From positions 1 to 64,000 of the forward strand of contig NZ_MSPW01000002.1 in assembly GCF_001955655.1 (NCBI RefSeq): a stretch of 64,000 nt of DNA, written 5' to 3'. Below are positions 1 through 8,680 of the stretch, piece by piece. The position numbers and the translations under genes are program-made. The stretch's first letter is position 1, and each line of letters opens with the position of its first letter. The notes beneath the pieces are model-generated. The model saw nothing but the letters and a program-made list of their open reading frames with translations, was not told where the DNA came from and searched no databases. The DNA is from Viridibacillus arenosi (lineage in GTDB: Bacteria > Bacillota > Bacilli > Bacillales_A > Planococcaceae).

Positions 1-3
1 TTT

Positions 4-78
4 TCCGAAGTAGCTCAGTGGTAGAGCATCCGGCTGTTAACCGGACGGTCGTAGGTTCGAGTCCTACCTTCGGAGCCA
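4..78 (+). tRNA. tRNA-Asn (GTT)
   Basis: A cloverleaf with a 7-bp acceptor stem (TCCGAAG paired with CTTCGGA), anticodon GTT in the loop of the CCGG-type anticodon stem, a GTTCGAGTC T-loop and an encoded CCA at 76-78. It is the first of three tRNAs at the window edge, so the cluster, perhaps after an rRNA operon, continues to the left. Confidence 0.95.
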
Positions 79-83
79 TATAT

Positions 84-174
84 GGGGAAGTACTCAAGTG
101 GCTGAAGAGGCGCCCCTGCTAAGGGTGTAGGTCGCGTAAGCGGCGCGAGGGTTCAAATCCCTCCTTCTCCGCCA
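84..174 (+). tRNA. tRNA-Ser (GCT)
   Basis: A class II tRNA of 91 nt with the long variable arm typical of serine. The acceptor stem GGGGAAG pairs with CTTCTCC, the anticodon is GCT, and CCA is encoded at 172-174. It starts 5 nt after the tRNA-Asn and is surely cotranscribed with it. Confidence 0.95.
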
Positions 175-178
175 TATA

Positions 179-250
179 GGCCCCTTGGTCAAGCGGTTAA
201 GACACCGCCCTTTCACGGCGGTAACACGGGTTCGAATCCCGTAGGGGTCA
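179..250 (+). tRNA. tRNA-Glu (TTC)
   Basis: A 72-nt cloverleaf with acceptor stem GGCCCCT/AGGGGTC, anticodon TTC and T-loop GTTCGAATC. Unlike the two tRNAs before it, no CCA is encoded after the discriminator A250, so the 3' end must be added by CCA-transferase. It is the last gene of the cluster and a terminator follows at once. Confidence 0.93.
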
Positions 251-262
251 TACTTTAAAAAC

Positions 263-296
263 CATTAGAATCATATTTGATTCTAATGTTTTTTTT
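263..296 (+). terminator. Terminator of tRNA cluster
   Basis: An 11-bp perfect stem (CATTAGAATCA with TGATTCTAATG) around a short T-rich loop, followed by a run of eight T. Confidence 0.9.
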
Positions 297-420
297 GCGT
301 TTGGAAAGTAAATTGAAAAGGCATTTTTTTAATGAGTTAAAGCTATTTTTGCAGATAATGAAAGTAACATACTAAGTAAAGGCTGATTGCCGATACTTAG
401 ATTTTTTATTTTAAATACTG

Positions 421-451
421 TTGACCTTAACGTTACGTCAAACTATATAGT
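421..451 (+). promoter_or_regulatory. MerR-type promoter with 19-bp spacer and operator
   Basis: TTGACC (421-426) and TATAGT (446-451) are separated by 19 bp, the over-long spacer typical of MerR-controlled promoters. The 21-bp interval 421-441 is a near-perfect inverted repeat (TTGAC...GTCAA around a core AACGTT). It lies just upstream of a MerR-family gene, so autoregulation is very likely. Confidence 0.85.
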
Positions 452-473
452 AGAAACATGGAGGTGAAAGAAG

Positions 474-1238
474 ATGGAAATGACAATTCAAAAACTTGTT
501 CAGCTGTCAGGAGTTAGTTCAAGAACATTGCGTTATTATGATGATCTAGGCTTGTTAAAACCTGCACGTGTAAATTCTTCAGGTTATCGTATTTATGGGC
601 AAGAAGAGATTGATTTGTTACAGCAAATATTATTTTATCGTGAATTAGGCTTTAAGTTAGAAGTCATTAAAGAAATCATAACAGTCGAGAATTTTGACTA
701 TAAGAATGCCTTAATGGAGCATTATAAGGCATTAATGGAGAAACGCCACCAATTAGATGTCATGATAACAACGGTAACTAAAACGATCAGTGCTATGAAT
801 GGAGGAATTCAAATGTCGAATGAAGAAAAGTTTGAAGGTTTAAAGGAAAAAATGATTTTAGATAATGAAAAACAATATGGTCAAGAGATACGTCAAAATT
901 ACGGAGATACTACAGTTGATGCTTCCAATAATAAAGTGCAACAAATGACTGAGCAGCAATATGAAGAAGTGCAAGCATTAGAGCAAGACGTGAAGAGATT
1001 ATTAAAGCAAGCAATGGAAACTGGTCAAGCTGATAGTGATGTTGCTCAGCGTGCTGCCGAAGCACATAAGCGATGGTTAATGTATTATTGGCCAAAGTAT
1101 AGTAAAGAAGCACATGCAGGACTTGCAGAAATGTATATAGCAGATGAACGTTTCACGAGCTATTATGATAAAGAGCAAAATGGTACAGCACAACTTTTAA
1201 GAGATGCTATATTAATCTATACTGGAATGGATATTTAG
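474..1238 (+). CDS. MerR-family regulator with TipAS effector domain
   Basis: Transcriptional regulator of the Mta/TipAL type, 254 aa. Residues 1-72 form the MerR winged helix (SRTLRYYDDLGLLKP, then SGYRIY), residues about 75-110 a dimerisation helix, and residues about 130-250 a TipAS antibiotic-recognition domain with the usual aromatic and alpha-helical pattern (RWLMYYWPKYSKEAH). Family members sense bulky drugs and switch on efflux genes. A GGAGGTG site precedes the ATG at 474; a second ATG two codons on is also possible. The promoter upstream has a 19-bp spacer with an operator-like dyad. An MFS pump lies about 0.8 kb downstream, but a terminator and another gene intervene, so it may or may not be a target. 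Confidence 0.9.
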   Translation: MEMTIQKLVQLSGVSSRTLRYYDDLGLLKPARVNSSGYRIYGQEEIDLLQQILFYRELGFKLEVIKEIITVENFDYKNALMEHYKALMEKRHQLDVMITTVTKTISAMNGGIQMSNEEKFEGLKEKMILDNEKQYGQEIRQNYGDTTVDASNNKVQQMTEQQYEEVQALEQDVKRLLKQAMETGQADSDVAQRAAEAHKRWLMYYWPKYSKEAHAGLAEMYIADERFTSYYDKEQNGTAQLLRDAILIYTGMDI

Positions 1239-1266
1239 AGTACTGCAAAAAGCAGTACTCTTTTTT
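1238..1266 (+). terminator. Terminator after MerR gene
   Basis: GAGTACTGC and GCAGTACTC form a perfect 9-bp stem with an AAAAA loop and a TTTTTT tail. The stem starts on the last base of the stop codon. Confidence 0.92.
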
Positions 1267-1326
1267 ATGTTTGATTTAAAAAATATAGGAAATAATAAAA
1301 ATAGGTTATATTAATGGAGGAATAAA

Positions 1327-1818
1327 ATGACGAACACAAAATATCAAAATTTAAAAAATCAAATGATACAAGAATTATTTGTGTTGCAGGGAAGAAAATA
1401 TACACATGAGCCCCCAGACTCAACAGAGTTATCCAATTATGACAACCATCCTGCAGATCAAGCAACTGATTTAACAGATCAAGTAACAGAAATGGCGATA
1501 GGCGAGCATAATGAACAAGAAATTGAAAAACTTGAGGCTGCGTTGCGAGCTATTGATGATGGTTCTTATGGAAAATGTAGTGAATGTGGAGAAGACATTC
1601 CATTTGGTCGATTAGAGGCTATTCCAACAGCACTGACATGTGTTGAACATGTACCAGAAAATAAGGTACCTACTGACAGACCTGTTGAGGAGGAACTATT
1701 AAATGCATCAACAGAGAGACCTATACAGGATGAAAGATCGATTGTTGATAATGAGGACAGTTTTCTAGAAGTAGAAGCATACGGTTCCTCAGATTCACCT
1801 AGCGATCAAATAGAATAA
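1327..1818 (+). CDS. TraR/DksA-type C4 zinc-finger protein (YteA-like)
   Basis: A 163-aa soluble protein. The N-terminal 80 residues are acidic and helical and include the conserved DNHPAD...E signature of the Bacillus YteA group. A zinc-finger segment follows at about residues 82-110: CSECG, then IPFGRLEAIPTALTC and VEH. The last metal position is a His rather than the Cys of classic DksA. The C-terminal 50 residues are acidic and probably disordered. DksA relatives bind RNA polymerase in the secondary channel or have spore or stress roles, but the function of YteA-like proteins is not settled. The gene stands alone between two terminators. RBS TGGAGGAA precedes ATG 1327. Confidence 0.85.
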   Translation: MTNTKYQNLKNQMIQELFVLQGRKYTHEPPDSTELSNYDNHPADQATDLTDQVTEMAIGEHNEQEIEKLEAALRAIDDGSYGKCSECGEDIPFGRLEAIPTALTCVEHVPENKVPTDRPVEEELLNASTERPIQDERSIVDNEDSFLEVEAYGSSDSPSDQIE

Positions 1819-1821
1819 AGT

Positions 1822-1857
1822 AAAAATGGGACTGTGGGGATACAGTTCCATTTTTGT
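1822..1857 (+). terminator. Terminator after yteA-like gene
   Basis: An inverted repeat AAAATGGGACTGT / ACAGTTCCATTTT with a short loop, followed by T-rich sequence, 4 nt after the stop codon. Confidence 0.85.
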
Positions 1858-2036
1858 TGTGCTCAATATTAATGACAACTATGTGAAATTAGAAAGATAT
1901 TTTATGGAATCTTCAGAAATTTATATACATATTAAATTTACATAATTGTAAAATGGAAATATATAGATTTTATTGTATGTAGAAGGGGGAAATACAATTT
2001 CATCAATCGATTGACAAATAAGGGGTGAAAATTGGG

Positions 2037-3239
2037 ATGTGGAAAAGATATTCTTTATTACTTAGTGGAATTGGCGTTTCGTTTTTTGGGAATTGGATTT
2101 ACATAATCGCGTTGAATGTCTTGGTTCTTGATATGACCAAATCAGCAGCAGCAGTTGCAGGTATTTATATTGTAGGTCCTGTTGCAAAGTTACTAACAAA
2201 TTTCTTTGCCGGCTCCATAATTGATAGGCAGAATAAGAGAAGATTAATGATAATTTCTGATGTGATAAGAGGTTTACTTGTGCTACTTGTACCTTTTATG
2301 GGATCGATTTGGATTATTTATACCATAATCTTTGTTGCAAATATGGCAGGTTCTTTTTTTGGGCCCAGCTCTACTTTTTATATTACGAAATTTGTAAAGG
2401 AAACCGATCGACGACGATTTAATTCAATTATGAGTATGATGAATTCAGGTTCGTTTTTAATCGGCCCAGCGCTTGCGGGTATACTAATTGCAACAGTAGG
2501 TACAACGATATGTGTCGTGATTAACGCAGTTACATTCTTTTGTTGTGCGATTTGTATTTACCTGTTACCAAATATCGAAGATGAAACAATATTAAAGCGT
2601 GAACCAATTTCTTTAAAAATGATGTTAGTAGATTGGCAAGTTGTTAAGTCATATATAAAACAAGATCATTATTTTATAAAAGTATATTTATTATTCCAAG
2701 TTGCTTTAATGATTGCTTTTTCTCTAGATTCACAAGAGGTGACATTTATTAAGCAAAACTTAGGATTATCTAATCAAATGTATGGAGTAATCGTTAGCAT
2801 TACGGGGATAGGCTCAATTATTGGGGCATCAATATCAGCAATGTTTGTGAAAAAAATATCATTACAAATATACTTTGCCGTAGGTATGTTGATGACCACA
2901 GTTGGCTATTTATTATTTTACAGCTCTGTAGGGTTTTGGACAGCAACTGCAGCATTTATCTTTTTAGGGTTCTTTATGTCATTCTCCAACTCAGGATATG
3001 ATACTTTCTATCAAAAAAATGTGCCAACAGAAATTATGGGGCGGTTTGGTAGTGTAACAGCAATGTTCTTAAGTATAATACAAATTTCATTTACTTTTAT
3101 TATCGGTGCTCTAGCTGAATGGTTTTCTTTACAAATGGTGGCTGTAGGATTTTCGGCAATAGCAGTGCTACTATCGGTCATATTGTGCACACAAGTATTT
3201 CAAAAATCAAACAAGCGATATTATGCTGAAACAACGTAA
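2037..3239 (+). CDS. MFS transporter (drug efflux type)
   Basis: An integral membrane carrier of the major facilitator superfamily, 400 aa from this start, with about 12 hydrophobic segments. The loop between helices 2 and 3 carries the MFS motif-A remnant GSIIDRQNKRRLMI. The layout resembles the MefA/MFS_3 macrolide and drug exporters. The reading frame is open to a GTG at 2025, but that codon overlaps the AAGGGG ribosome site, which sits 11 nt before ATG 2037, so I prefer the ATG. The substrate cannot be read from sequence. The gene is monocistronic, and the next gene follows after 45 nt with its own ribosome site. Confidence 0.85.
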   Translation: MWKRYSLLLSGIGVSFFGNWIYIIALNVLVLDMTKSAAAVAGIYIVGPVAKLLTNFFAGSIIDRQNKRRLMIISDVIRGLLVLLVPFMGSIWIIYTIIFVANMAGSFFGPSSTFYITKFVKETDRRRFNSIMSMMNSGSFLIGPALAGILIATVGTTICVVINAVTFFCCAICIYLLPNIEDETILKREPISLKMMLVDWQVVKSYIKQDHYFIKVYLLFQVALMIAFSLDSQEVTFIKQNLGLSNQMYGVIVSITGIGSIIGASISAMFVKKISLQIYFAVGMLMTTVGYLLFYSSVGFWTATAAFIFLGFFMSFSNSGYDTFYQKNVPTEIMGRFGSVTAMFLSIIQISFTFIIGALAEWFSLQMVAVGFSAIAVLLSVILCTQVFQKSNKRYYAETT

Positions 3240-3284
3240 CCATGTATAATATGTGCAGTAAGATAGCTAATGGGGGTACAACAT

Positions 3285-4217
3285 ATGAATATTATCGATT
3301 TGCATTGTGATGTGTTATGGAAATTGTCCATAGCCGAAGAACCACTTAATTTTAGAAATGCACCACAATTACAAGCAAATTTAGAACGCTTAAAGCAAGG
3401 AAAAGTGAAGGTACAATTTTTTGCGATTTTCGTAGATGAAGATATACCTCAAGGAAGAAAATATTTAGAGGCACTCCGCCAAATTGAATTATTCCAAACA
3501 CAAGTGCTTGCTCCAAATCCGGAGATCGTACATATTACAGATTGGCATCAACTAGAAACGCTACAAGAAGGTGAAATTGGTGCGGTTTTAACATTAGAAG
3601 GTTGTGATGCCATCGGAGCCGATCTATTCAAATTACAGGCTATATTAGATGCAGGAGTGAAACTAGTTGGCCTCACTTGGAATAATGAGAATGCTGTTGC
3701 CTATGGTGCACAAAATGACCCTAATTTAGGTTTGAAAGATTTTGCAAAAGAGGTTGTGGCATTATTAAATGAACGTGACATACTCATAGATGTATCACAT
3801 TTAAACATGCAAGGATTTTGGGATGTACTACCGATAGCTAAACATATTATTGCTAGTCACTCGAATGCACGTGCATTATGTGACCATCCTCGTAATTTAA
3901 CGGATGAGCAGGCAAAGGCTCTTGTAGAACATGGTGGTCATATTCATCTAGTTTATTATCCAGAGTTTATTGTCAATCATACTGAATCTGCTACAATGCA
4001 GGTATTGATTCAACATTTTATGCATTTAGCAAATGTAGTGGGTGTAGAGAATTTAGGGTTAGGATCAGATTTTGACGGCATTCACCAGTTTGTTGAGAAT
4101 TTACAGAATGCATCTCAAACTCAAAATTTGTTAGAGAAATTGCAAGACCATTTTACTGAGGATGAAGTGAAAGGTATCGCGAGTAATAACTTCTTATCTT
4201 ATGTGAAAAAAATATAA
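3285..4217 (+). CDS. Membrane dipeptidase (peptidase M19)
   Basis: A zinc-dependent dipeptidase of the renal-dipeptidase family, 310 aa, predicted cytoplasmic with no signal peptide. Metal ligands are visible: DLHCD near the start, the bridging Glu in TLEGCDAI, His in ASHSNAR, then CDHPRNLTD and the late Asp in GLGSDFDGI. The family cleaves dipeptides, including D-amino-acid types, and in Bacilli is often a housekeeping peptidase. An ATG at 3270 is in frame, but the GGGGG ribosome site lies between it and the ATG at 3285, so the second is the real start. It ends at a hairpin terminator shared with the convergent gene. Confidence 0.9.
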   Translation: MNIIDLHCDVLWKLSIAEEPLNFRNAPQLQANLERLKQGKVKVQFFAIFVDEDIPQGRKYLEALRQIELFQTQVLAPNPEIVHITDWHQLETLQEGEIGAVLTLEGCDAIGADLFKLQAILDAGVKLVGLTWNNENAVAYGAQNDPNLGLKDFAKEVVALLNERDILIDVSHLNMQGFWDVLPIAKHIIASHSNARALCDHPRNLTDEQAKALVEHGGHIHLVYYPEFIVNHTESATMQVLIQHFMHLANVVGVENLGLGSDFDGIHQFVENLQNASQTQNLLEKLQDHFTEDEVKGIASNNFLSYVKKI

Positions 4218-4227
4218 ATTTAAGTAT

Positions 4228-4267
4228 AAAAAAACGTCATGACGTAGGTTGTCATAACGTTTTTTTG
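4228..4267. terminator. Bidirectional terminator hairpin (copy 1 of a related pair)
   Basis: AAAACGTCATGAC and GTCATAACGTTTT flank a 7-nt loop and are followed by TTTTTTT. It sits between the M19 gene and the convergent gene 4276-5211. A very similar palindrome lies at about 5366-5398 on the other side of that gene. Confidence 0.85.
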
Positions 4268-4275
4268 CAGTGAAG

Positions 4276-5211
4276 TTAATTCTTTGTTATTTTCACTAGT
4301 ACTTGCTTACTTTTGCCGTAAATGATTAATTCGTAAGCATCTTTCTTTATCTGGGTTTTAGTGGATTCTAATGTGAAAAATTTCTTGAAAGTCTCTTTTA
4401 AATAAGTGACATTTTCGGACTTAGACTTGTCTAACTCCGTGTTTAAAGAAATATAGGTTTTTCCATTCTTTATTTGATAACTTATACCTTTCAGCATGTA
4501 ATCACTTTTCCCAATAAGATTATCTGAAATAGTGCTAATAATTGGACTCCATCTATAATCTTGAAGTCTTTTCGATTTGTTATACAGTTTAAATTCAACT
4601 TTTTTTATTTTAAACTTTTCCTTCTTTAAAGCCTTTTCCACAGCTTGCTTTATAGTCTTTTTTCTTTTTTCAGTATTAGGTAATTCTATAATGAGGATTC
4701 CAGATTTTATATCGTTATATGCTATGCTAGGCGGTGTATCATATCCGAATTTTTTCATGGTTTTTGAAATGATAGGGAAGAGGTTCAGCATTTCTTTATG
4801 GATTTCTTCACTTTTAGATGGCAACTCATTAGGCGGAACATTTTCGAATTTCTCGATTTTGATTTTATAATCGTCAATATAGCGGGCTGCCAAAATTTCT
4901 TCAACTTTCTTTGTCACTATTGGTTTTTCTTTTTCCAATTCTTCATTGGTTAGATGGAGAGAAATAGTTATGGTATAAGGATATGGTATTAATCCGACAC
5001 TCATAATTTCATAGTCTGCGCGGTTTAAAGTATCAAAAACTTCCCGAGCCACAGAATTCCCACCAATATCTAATCGAATCGGTGCTAACTTCTTTCCATT
5101 ACTAGCCATTACAACTGAAATGGTGGTATTACTTATAAAAAGGAAAAAGAAAGCAATTGCAAAGCTTACAATGATATGTGGCTTTTTCAATAGGTTTCGT
5201 TTTACTTTCAT
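4276..5211 (-). CDS. Membrane-anchored protein of unknown function
   Basis: A 311-aa protein on the minus strand with a basic N-terminus and one hydrophobic segment (residues about 12-35), followed by a long Lys/Glu-rich part rich in IxIxxL strands, predicted outside the membrane. It looks like the Bacillus proteins annotated DUF4030, but I am not certain. The frame stays open 19 codons upstream of the ATG at 5211, back to a TGA. An AAAAGGGG ribosome site lies about 60 nt before that ATG and no good site stands next to it. The coding part may therefore begin at a rare start codon (ATC or ACG) near 5255-5265. Two near-identical palindromes flank the gene. Confidence 0.65.
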   Translation of the reverse strand: MKVKRNLLKKPHIIVSFAIAFFFLFISNTTISVVMASNGKKLAPIRLDIGGNSVAREVFDTLNRADYEIMSVGLIPYPYTITISLHLTNEELEKEKPIVTKKVEEILAARYIDDYKIKIEKFENVPPNELPSKSEEIHKEMLNLFPIISKTMKKFGYDTPPSIAYNDIKSGILIIELPNTEKRKKTIKQAVEKALKKEKFKIKKVEFKLYNKSKRLQDYRWSPIISTISDNLIGKSDYMLKGISYQIKNGKTYISLNTELDKSKSENVTYLKETFKKFFTLESTKTQIKKDAYELIIYGKSKQVLVKITKN

Positions 5212-5365
5212 AAATGCTGACTTTATTTGCTTAGCATCAGACTTTTTTCTCGTAGTGATAACCCCTTTTCAGGACTCTCTTCTAGTATTTTTAAAACTTT
5301 TATTACGATCGATTTCAGTTCTTATTCAAATAAGGTTGTTCATAAGTAGAATATATGTTGTTAGA

Positions 5366-5398
5366 CAAAATGTCATGACATAATCTATCATGACGTTT
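5366..5398. repeat. Palindrome related to the 4228-4267 hairpin (copy 2)
   Basis: AAAATGTCATGAC ... TCATGACGTTT matches the hairpin at 4228-4267 in both arms. It lacks a long T tail on either strand, so it may be an old terminator or the far boundary of an inserted gene. Confidence 0.6.
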
Positions 5399-5485
5399 AT
5401 ATTTTAGCTGTATTAGAATTTTTTAGTAAATTACTAGCGGGAATACATAGAAATTGCGAGTGAACTTTGCAAATGAAGTGCCGAA

Positions 5486-5514
5486 TTGCCAATAAAGATG
5501 TATGATAGTATAGG
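5486..5514 (+). promoter_or_regulatory. Sigma-A promoter of the men operon
   Basis: TTGCCA (5486-5491) and TATAGG (5509-5514) with exactly 17 bp between them, about 64 nt before the menF start. Confidence 0.6.
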
Positions 5515-5577
5515 ATATTTAAGTATGTACGAGTGGATTCCATTAATTGGTGGGATCCGTTGACGGAGGGAATTTTC

Positions 5578-6963
5578 ATGAATCGGAAGTTGTCAGCAAC
5601 AACCGGCGACCGAATTGAAACGGAGCAATCGACATTATATTTTCATACAGAAACAATAGAAGTAAGTCGATTGTCAGCGCTCGCTTTTTTTGAAGCAGGT
5701 GAGCAATCATTTGCTGGACAACGATTTTTTTGGCAAAATCGTGAAAAAACATTTACGCTTGCAGGTTTGGGTCATGCTCATACAATTACAAGCGATGCAA
5801 AAGAACATAGATTTGATGACGTTGAACAACAATGGAAAAAGATAACGCAAAATGTTGTGAATGATGAAAATGATATACAACCAATTTTGTTTGGTGGATT
5901 TACATTTGATACGGAAAATGAAATGTCAGGTGAATGGACAGGTTTCCCTGAAGCTTTTTTTGCTGTTGCAACATATCAACTTGTGATAAAGAATGATCAA
6001 GCTTATGTGAGTATTCATTTGATCACTGAAGAAGAGAATACGACAGAAGCACTTAATGCTTTACGCAAAGAATGTGATGAATTAATTCATACAGCGCAAG
6101 TAAAGGCATTAAAAACCTATGCTAAACCTCAAATAAAGAGCAGTTATGAACCTTATAAAGAAGAATACTTGGAATCAATCAGCAAGGTCACGTCTTTAAT
6201 ACGTCAGAAAGAAGCGGACAAAGTTGTTATTGCACGATCGCTCGCTTTGCAATTTGAAGAACAAGTAACATCTCCGAATGTGTTATCACAAGTAATGATG
6301 GAGCAGCCAGAAAGCTATTTATTTGGCCTAGAAGAGCAAGGTAAATTGTTTTTTGGAGCATCACCTGAGCGTTTAGTAAAGGTTTCCGATAAATATGCTT
6401 ACTCTTCGTGTATTGCGGGTTCTATCAAACGTGGGAAAACGGCTGAAGAAGATGACTTGCTAGGACAAAGCTTATTAAATGATACGAAGAACCTTTCCGA
6501 GCATCAATATGTGGTGGATATGATCTTACAGACATTTAAAGAAAACTGTGCAAGCTATCAAATTCCAAACGCGCCACAGTTGCTGAAAATTAGAGATATA
6601 CAACATTTGTTTACACCAGTTGAAGGTCCATTGAAAGAAGGAGCGACTGTTTTACAATTAGTAAAAACATTGCACCCAACACCGGCTTTAGGGGGCGTAC
6701 CTCGTATGAAGGCAATGGAAGTAATACGAGAATATGAACCAATGAATCGCGGTCTCTATGCAGCTCCAATTGGGTGGCTAGATGCTCAAGGTAACGGGGA
6801 ATTTGCTGTAGCTATTCGTTCGGCTCTTTTAGCTAAAGATCAAGCATTTTTATATGCTGGTGGTGGCATAGTGGCTGATTCACAACCAAGCAGTGAATAC
6901 GATGAAACTTTAGTGAAATTCCGTCCGATGTTACGAGCTTTAGGAGGACAATTACATGAGTGA
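5578..6963 (+). CDS. menF: Isochorismate synthase MenF
   Basis: Converts chorismate to isochorismate, the entry step to menaquinone. The 461-aa protein has the chorismate-binding fold in its C-terminal 270 residues, including VVIARSLAL, the PESYLFG stretch, FFGASPERLV, SCIAGSIKRG, the HQYVVDMI segment and HPTPALGGVP, and ends with the IGWLDAQGNGEFAVAIRSAL block with its Mg-binding Glu. ATG 5578 is chosen because GGAGGG stands 7 nt before it; an in-frame ATG at 5533 has no such site. It overlaps menD by 8 nt, as usual in the Bacillus men operon. EntC/DhbC is the only close alternative, and the men neighbours decide. Confidence 0.96.
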   Translation: MNRKLSATTGDRIETEQSTLYFHTETIEVSRLSALAFFEAGEQSFAGQRFFWQNREKTFTLAGLGHAHTITSDAKEHRFDDVEQQWKKITQNVVNDENDIQPILFGGFTFDTENEMSGEWTGFPEAFFAVATYQLVIKNDQAYVSIHLITEEENTTEALNALRKECDELIHTAQVKALKTYAKPQIKSSYEPYKEEYLESISKVTSLIRQKEADKVVIARSLALQFEEQVTSPNVLSQVMMEQPESYLFGLEEQGKLFFGASPERLVKVSDKYAYSSCIAGSIKRGKTAEEDDLLGQSLLNDTKNLSEHQYVVDMILQTFKENCASYQIPNAPQLLKIRDIQHLFTPVEGPLKEGATVLQLVKTLHPTPALGGVPRMKAMEVIREYEPMNRGLYAAPIGWLDAQGNGEFAVAIRSALLAKDQAFLYAGGGIVADSQPSSEYDETLVKFRPMLRALGGQLHE

Positions 6964-8680
6964 GAAAGAGACTTTAACGAGCTATGTTTATAAGCTCGTT
7001 GCGTCATTATATAAAGCAGGTGCACGAGATGTAGTTGTGAGTCCAGGCTCACGCTCAACTCCACTTGCTTATGCTTTTGCTTCTTCAAAGGAATTTAATT
7101 TATACCGTCAAGTAGATGAGCGTTCTGCAGCATTTTTGGCATTAGGTATTGCAAAGGCAAGTGTGCGACCGGTTGTACTAGTTTGTACATCAGGAACAGC
7201 GGCAGCGAATTACTTCCCTGCAATCGTAGAAGCGAGCTATGCGCGTGTACCATTGATCATATTAACGGCGGATCGTCCACATGAATTACGTGAAGTCGGA
7301 GCACCACAAGCAATCGCTCAAGTGAATTTATACGGTACGCATGTAAAATGGTCAGTGGACTTTCCACTACCAGATACATCAACAGGGACAATGTCATTTA
7401 TCGAACGTCATATAGCACGTGCGATGTCGATTGCGACGACTGCACCTGCTGGCCCTGTACAAATTAATGTACCGTTCCGTGAACCACTACTGATCAATTT
7501 CCAAGAAACGTTACCAGGTGGGACCTTTGTGGAAAGTTACGGAGCTGAATTACGTCCTTCGAAAAAAGCATTTAATACATTAGAAATAGCAATTAACAAA
7601 GCTGAAAAAGGATTATTAATCTTTGGTGAGATGAATCCAGGAACGGAATTAAAAGCTGTTTGGGATTTTATTCGAAAGGTGAAATGGCCAGTTCTTGTGG
7701 AGAGCCTATCTCATTTACGTTCGAATATTCCCGAAGATTGTATGGATTATATCATTGATCAGTATGATGCTATTTTGAAAAACGAGGCTTTTAAAAATTC
7801 GATGGCACCTGATACTGTTATTCGCTTTGGCGCACAGTTAGTATCTAAACCTCTTTCATTATTTTTAACCTTGGTTAAACCTAATACGTTTATAGTAATA
7901 GATGAAGATCCGATGTTCCGTGATTCTTTAGCAATTGCAACACATCACGTACATGCAAGTGTCAGTGACTGGTTAGAGAATGTCACTGTTGAGTCAACAA
8001 TCGATGCTATTTATAGATCTAATTGGATTGCTGCAAATGGTATTGCAACAAAACATATTGAGCAGTATTTACAAGAGCAATCTGATGAGGGTGCAATGGC
8101 AGCGACGCTCTTTACAAATTTACCTGAAGCAAGTGATTTATTTTCTAGTAGTAGTATGCCAATCAGGGATGTAGATACATTTTTCAACAAAACGGCAAAA
8201 GATGTGAAGATTTTTGCGAATCGCGGTGCAAATGGCATTGACGGTGTTGTATCTACTGCTTTTGGTGTGCAACTTGCAAGACAGCGTGAAACGTATTTAT
8301 TGATTGGTGATTTAGCGTTCCTACATGATGTGAATGGGTTAATCACGACACGATATCAAGAGTGTAATATGACAATCATTGTGATGAATAATGATGGCGG
8401 TGGTATTTTCTCATATTTAGCACAAGCTACAGAAGAAGCACATTATGAAGAATTATTCGGAACGCCATCAGGACTTAACTTTAAAGAAATCGCAGTAATG
8501 TATGGAGCAGAATATCAGGCTGTAGAAACAAAAGAGGCATTTGTAGAAGTGTTACAAACATCAAAACAAAAACCGCTACGCTTGATTGAAGTATTTACGA
8601 ATCGTCAAGTAAATGTTGAGACACATCGTAAATTATGGAAAGCGATTGGTGAGGAGTTAGATGCGAAATGGCAAGCGTAA
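6956..8680 (+). CDS. menD: SEPHCHC synthase MenD
   Basis: A thiamine-diphosphate enzyme that joins isochorismate to the succinic semialdehyde unit from 2-oxoglutarate, 574 aa. The N-terminal Pyr domain shows VVVSPGSRSTPLAYAF and the conserved DERSAAFLALG with the catalytic Glu. The C-terminal PP domain shows NRGANGIDGVVSTAFG, then the ThDP/Mg motif GDLAFLHDVNGL ... NNDGGGIF. The gene overlaps menF upstream and menH downstream, which suggests translational coupling. Confidence 0.97.
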   Translation: MSEKETLTSYVYKLVASLYKAGARDVVVSPGSRSTPLAYAFASSKEFNLYRQVDERSAAFLALGIAKASVRPVVLVCTSGTAAANYFPAIVEASYARVPLIILTADRPHELREVGAPQAIAQVNLYGTHVKWSVDFPLPDTSTGTMSFIERHIARAMSIATTAPAGPVQINVPFREPLLINFQETLPGGTFVESYGAELRPSKKAFNTLEIAINKAEKGLLIFGEMNPGTELKAVWDFIRKVKWPVLVESLSHLRSNIPEDCMDYIIDQYDAILKNEAFKNSMAPDTVIRFGAQLVSKPLSLFLTLVKPNTFIVIDEDPMFRDSLAIATHHVHASVSDWLENVTVESTIDAIYRSNWIAANGIATKHIEQYLQEQSDEGAMAATLFTNLPEASDLFSSSSMPIRDVDTFFNKTAKDVKIFANRGANGIDGVVSTAFGVQLARQRETYLLIGDLAFLHDVNGLITTRYQECNMTIIVMNNDGGGIFSYLAQATEEAHYEELFGTPSGLNFKEIAVMYGAEYQAVETKEAFVEVLQTSKQKPLRLIEVFTNRQVNVETHRKLWKAIGEELDAKWQA

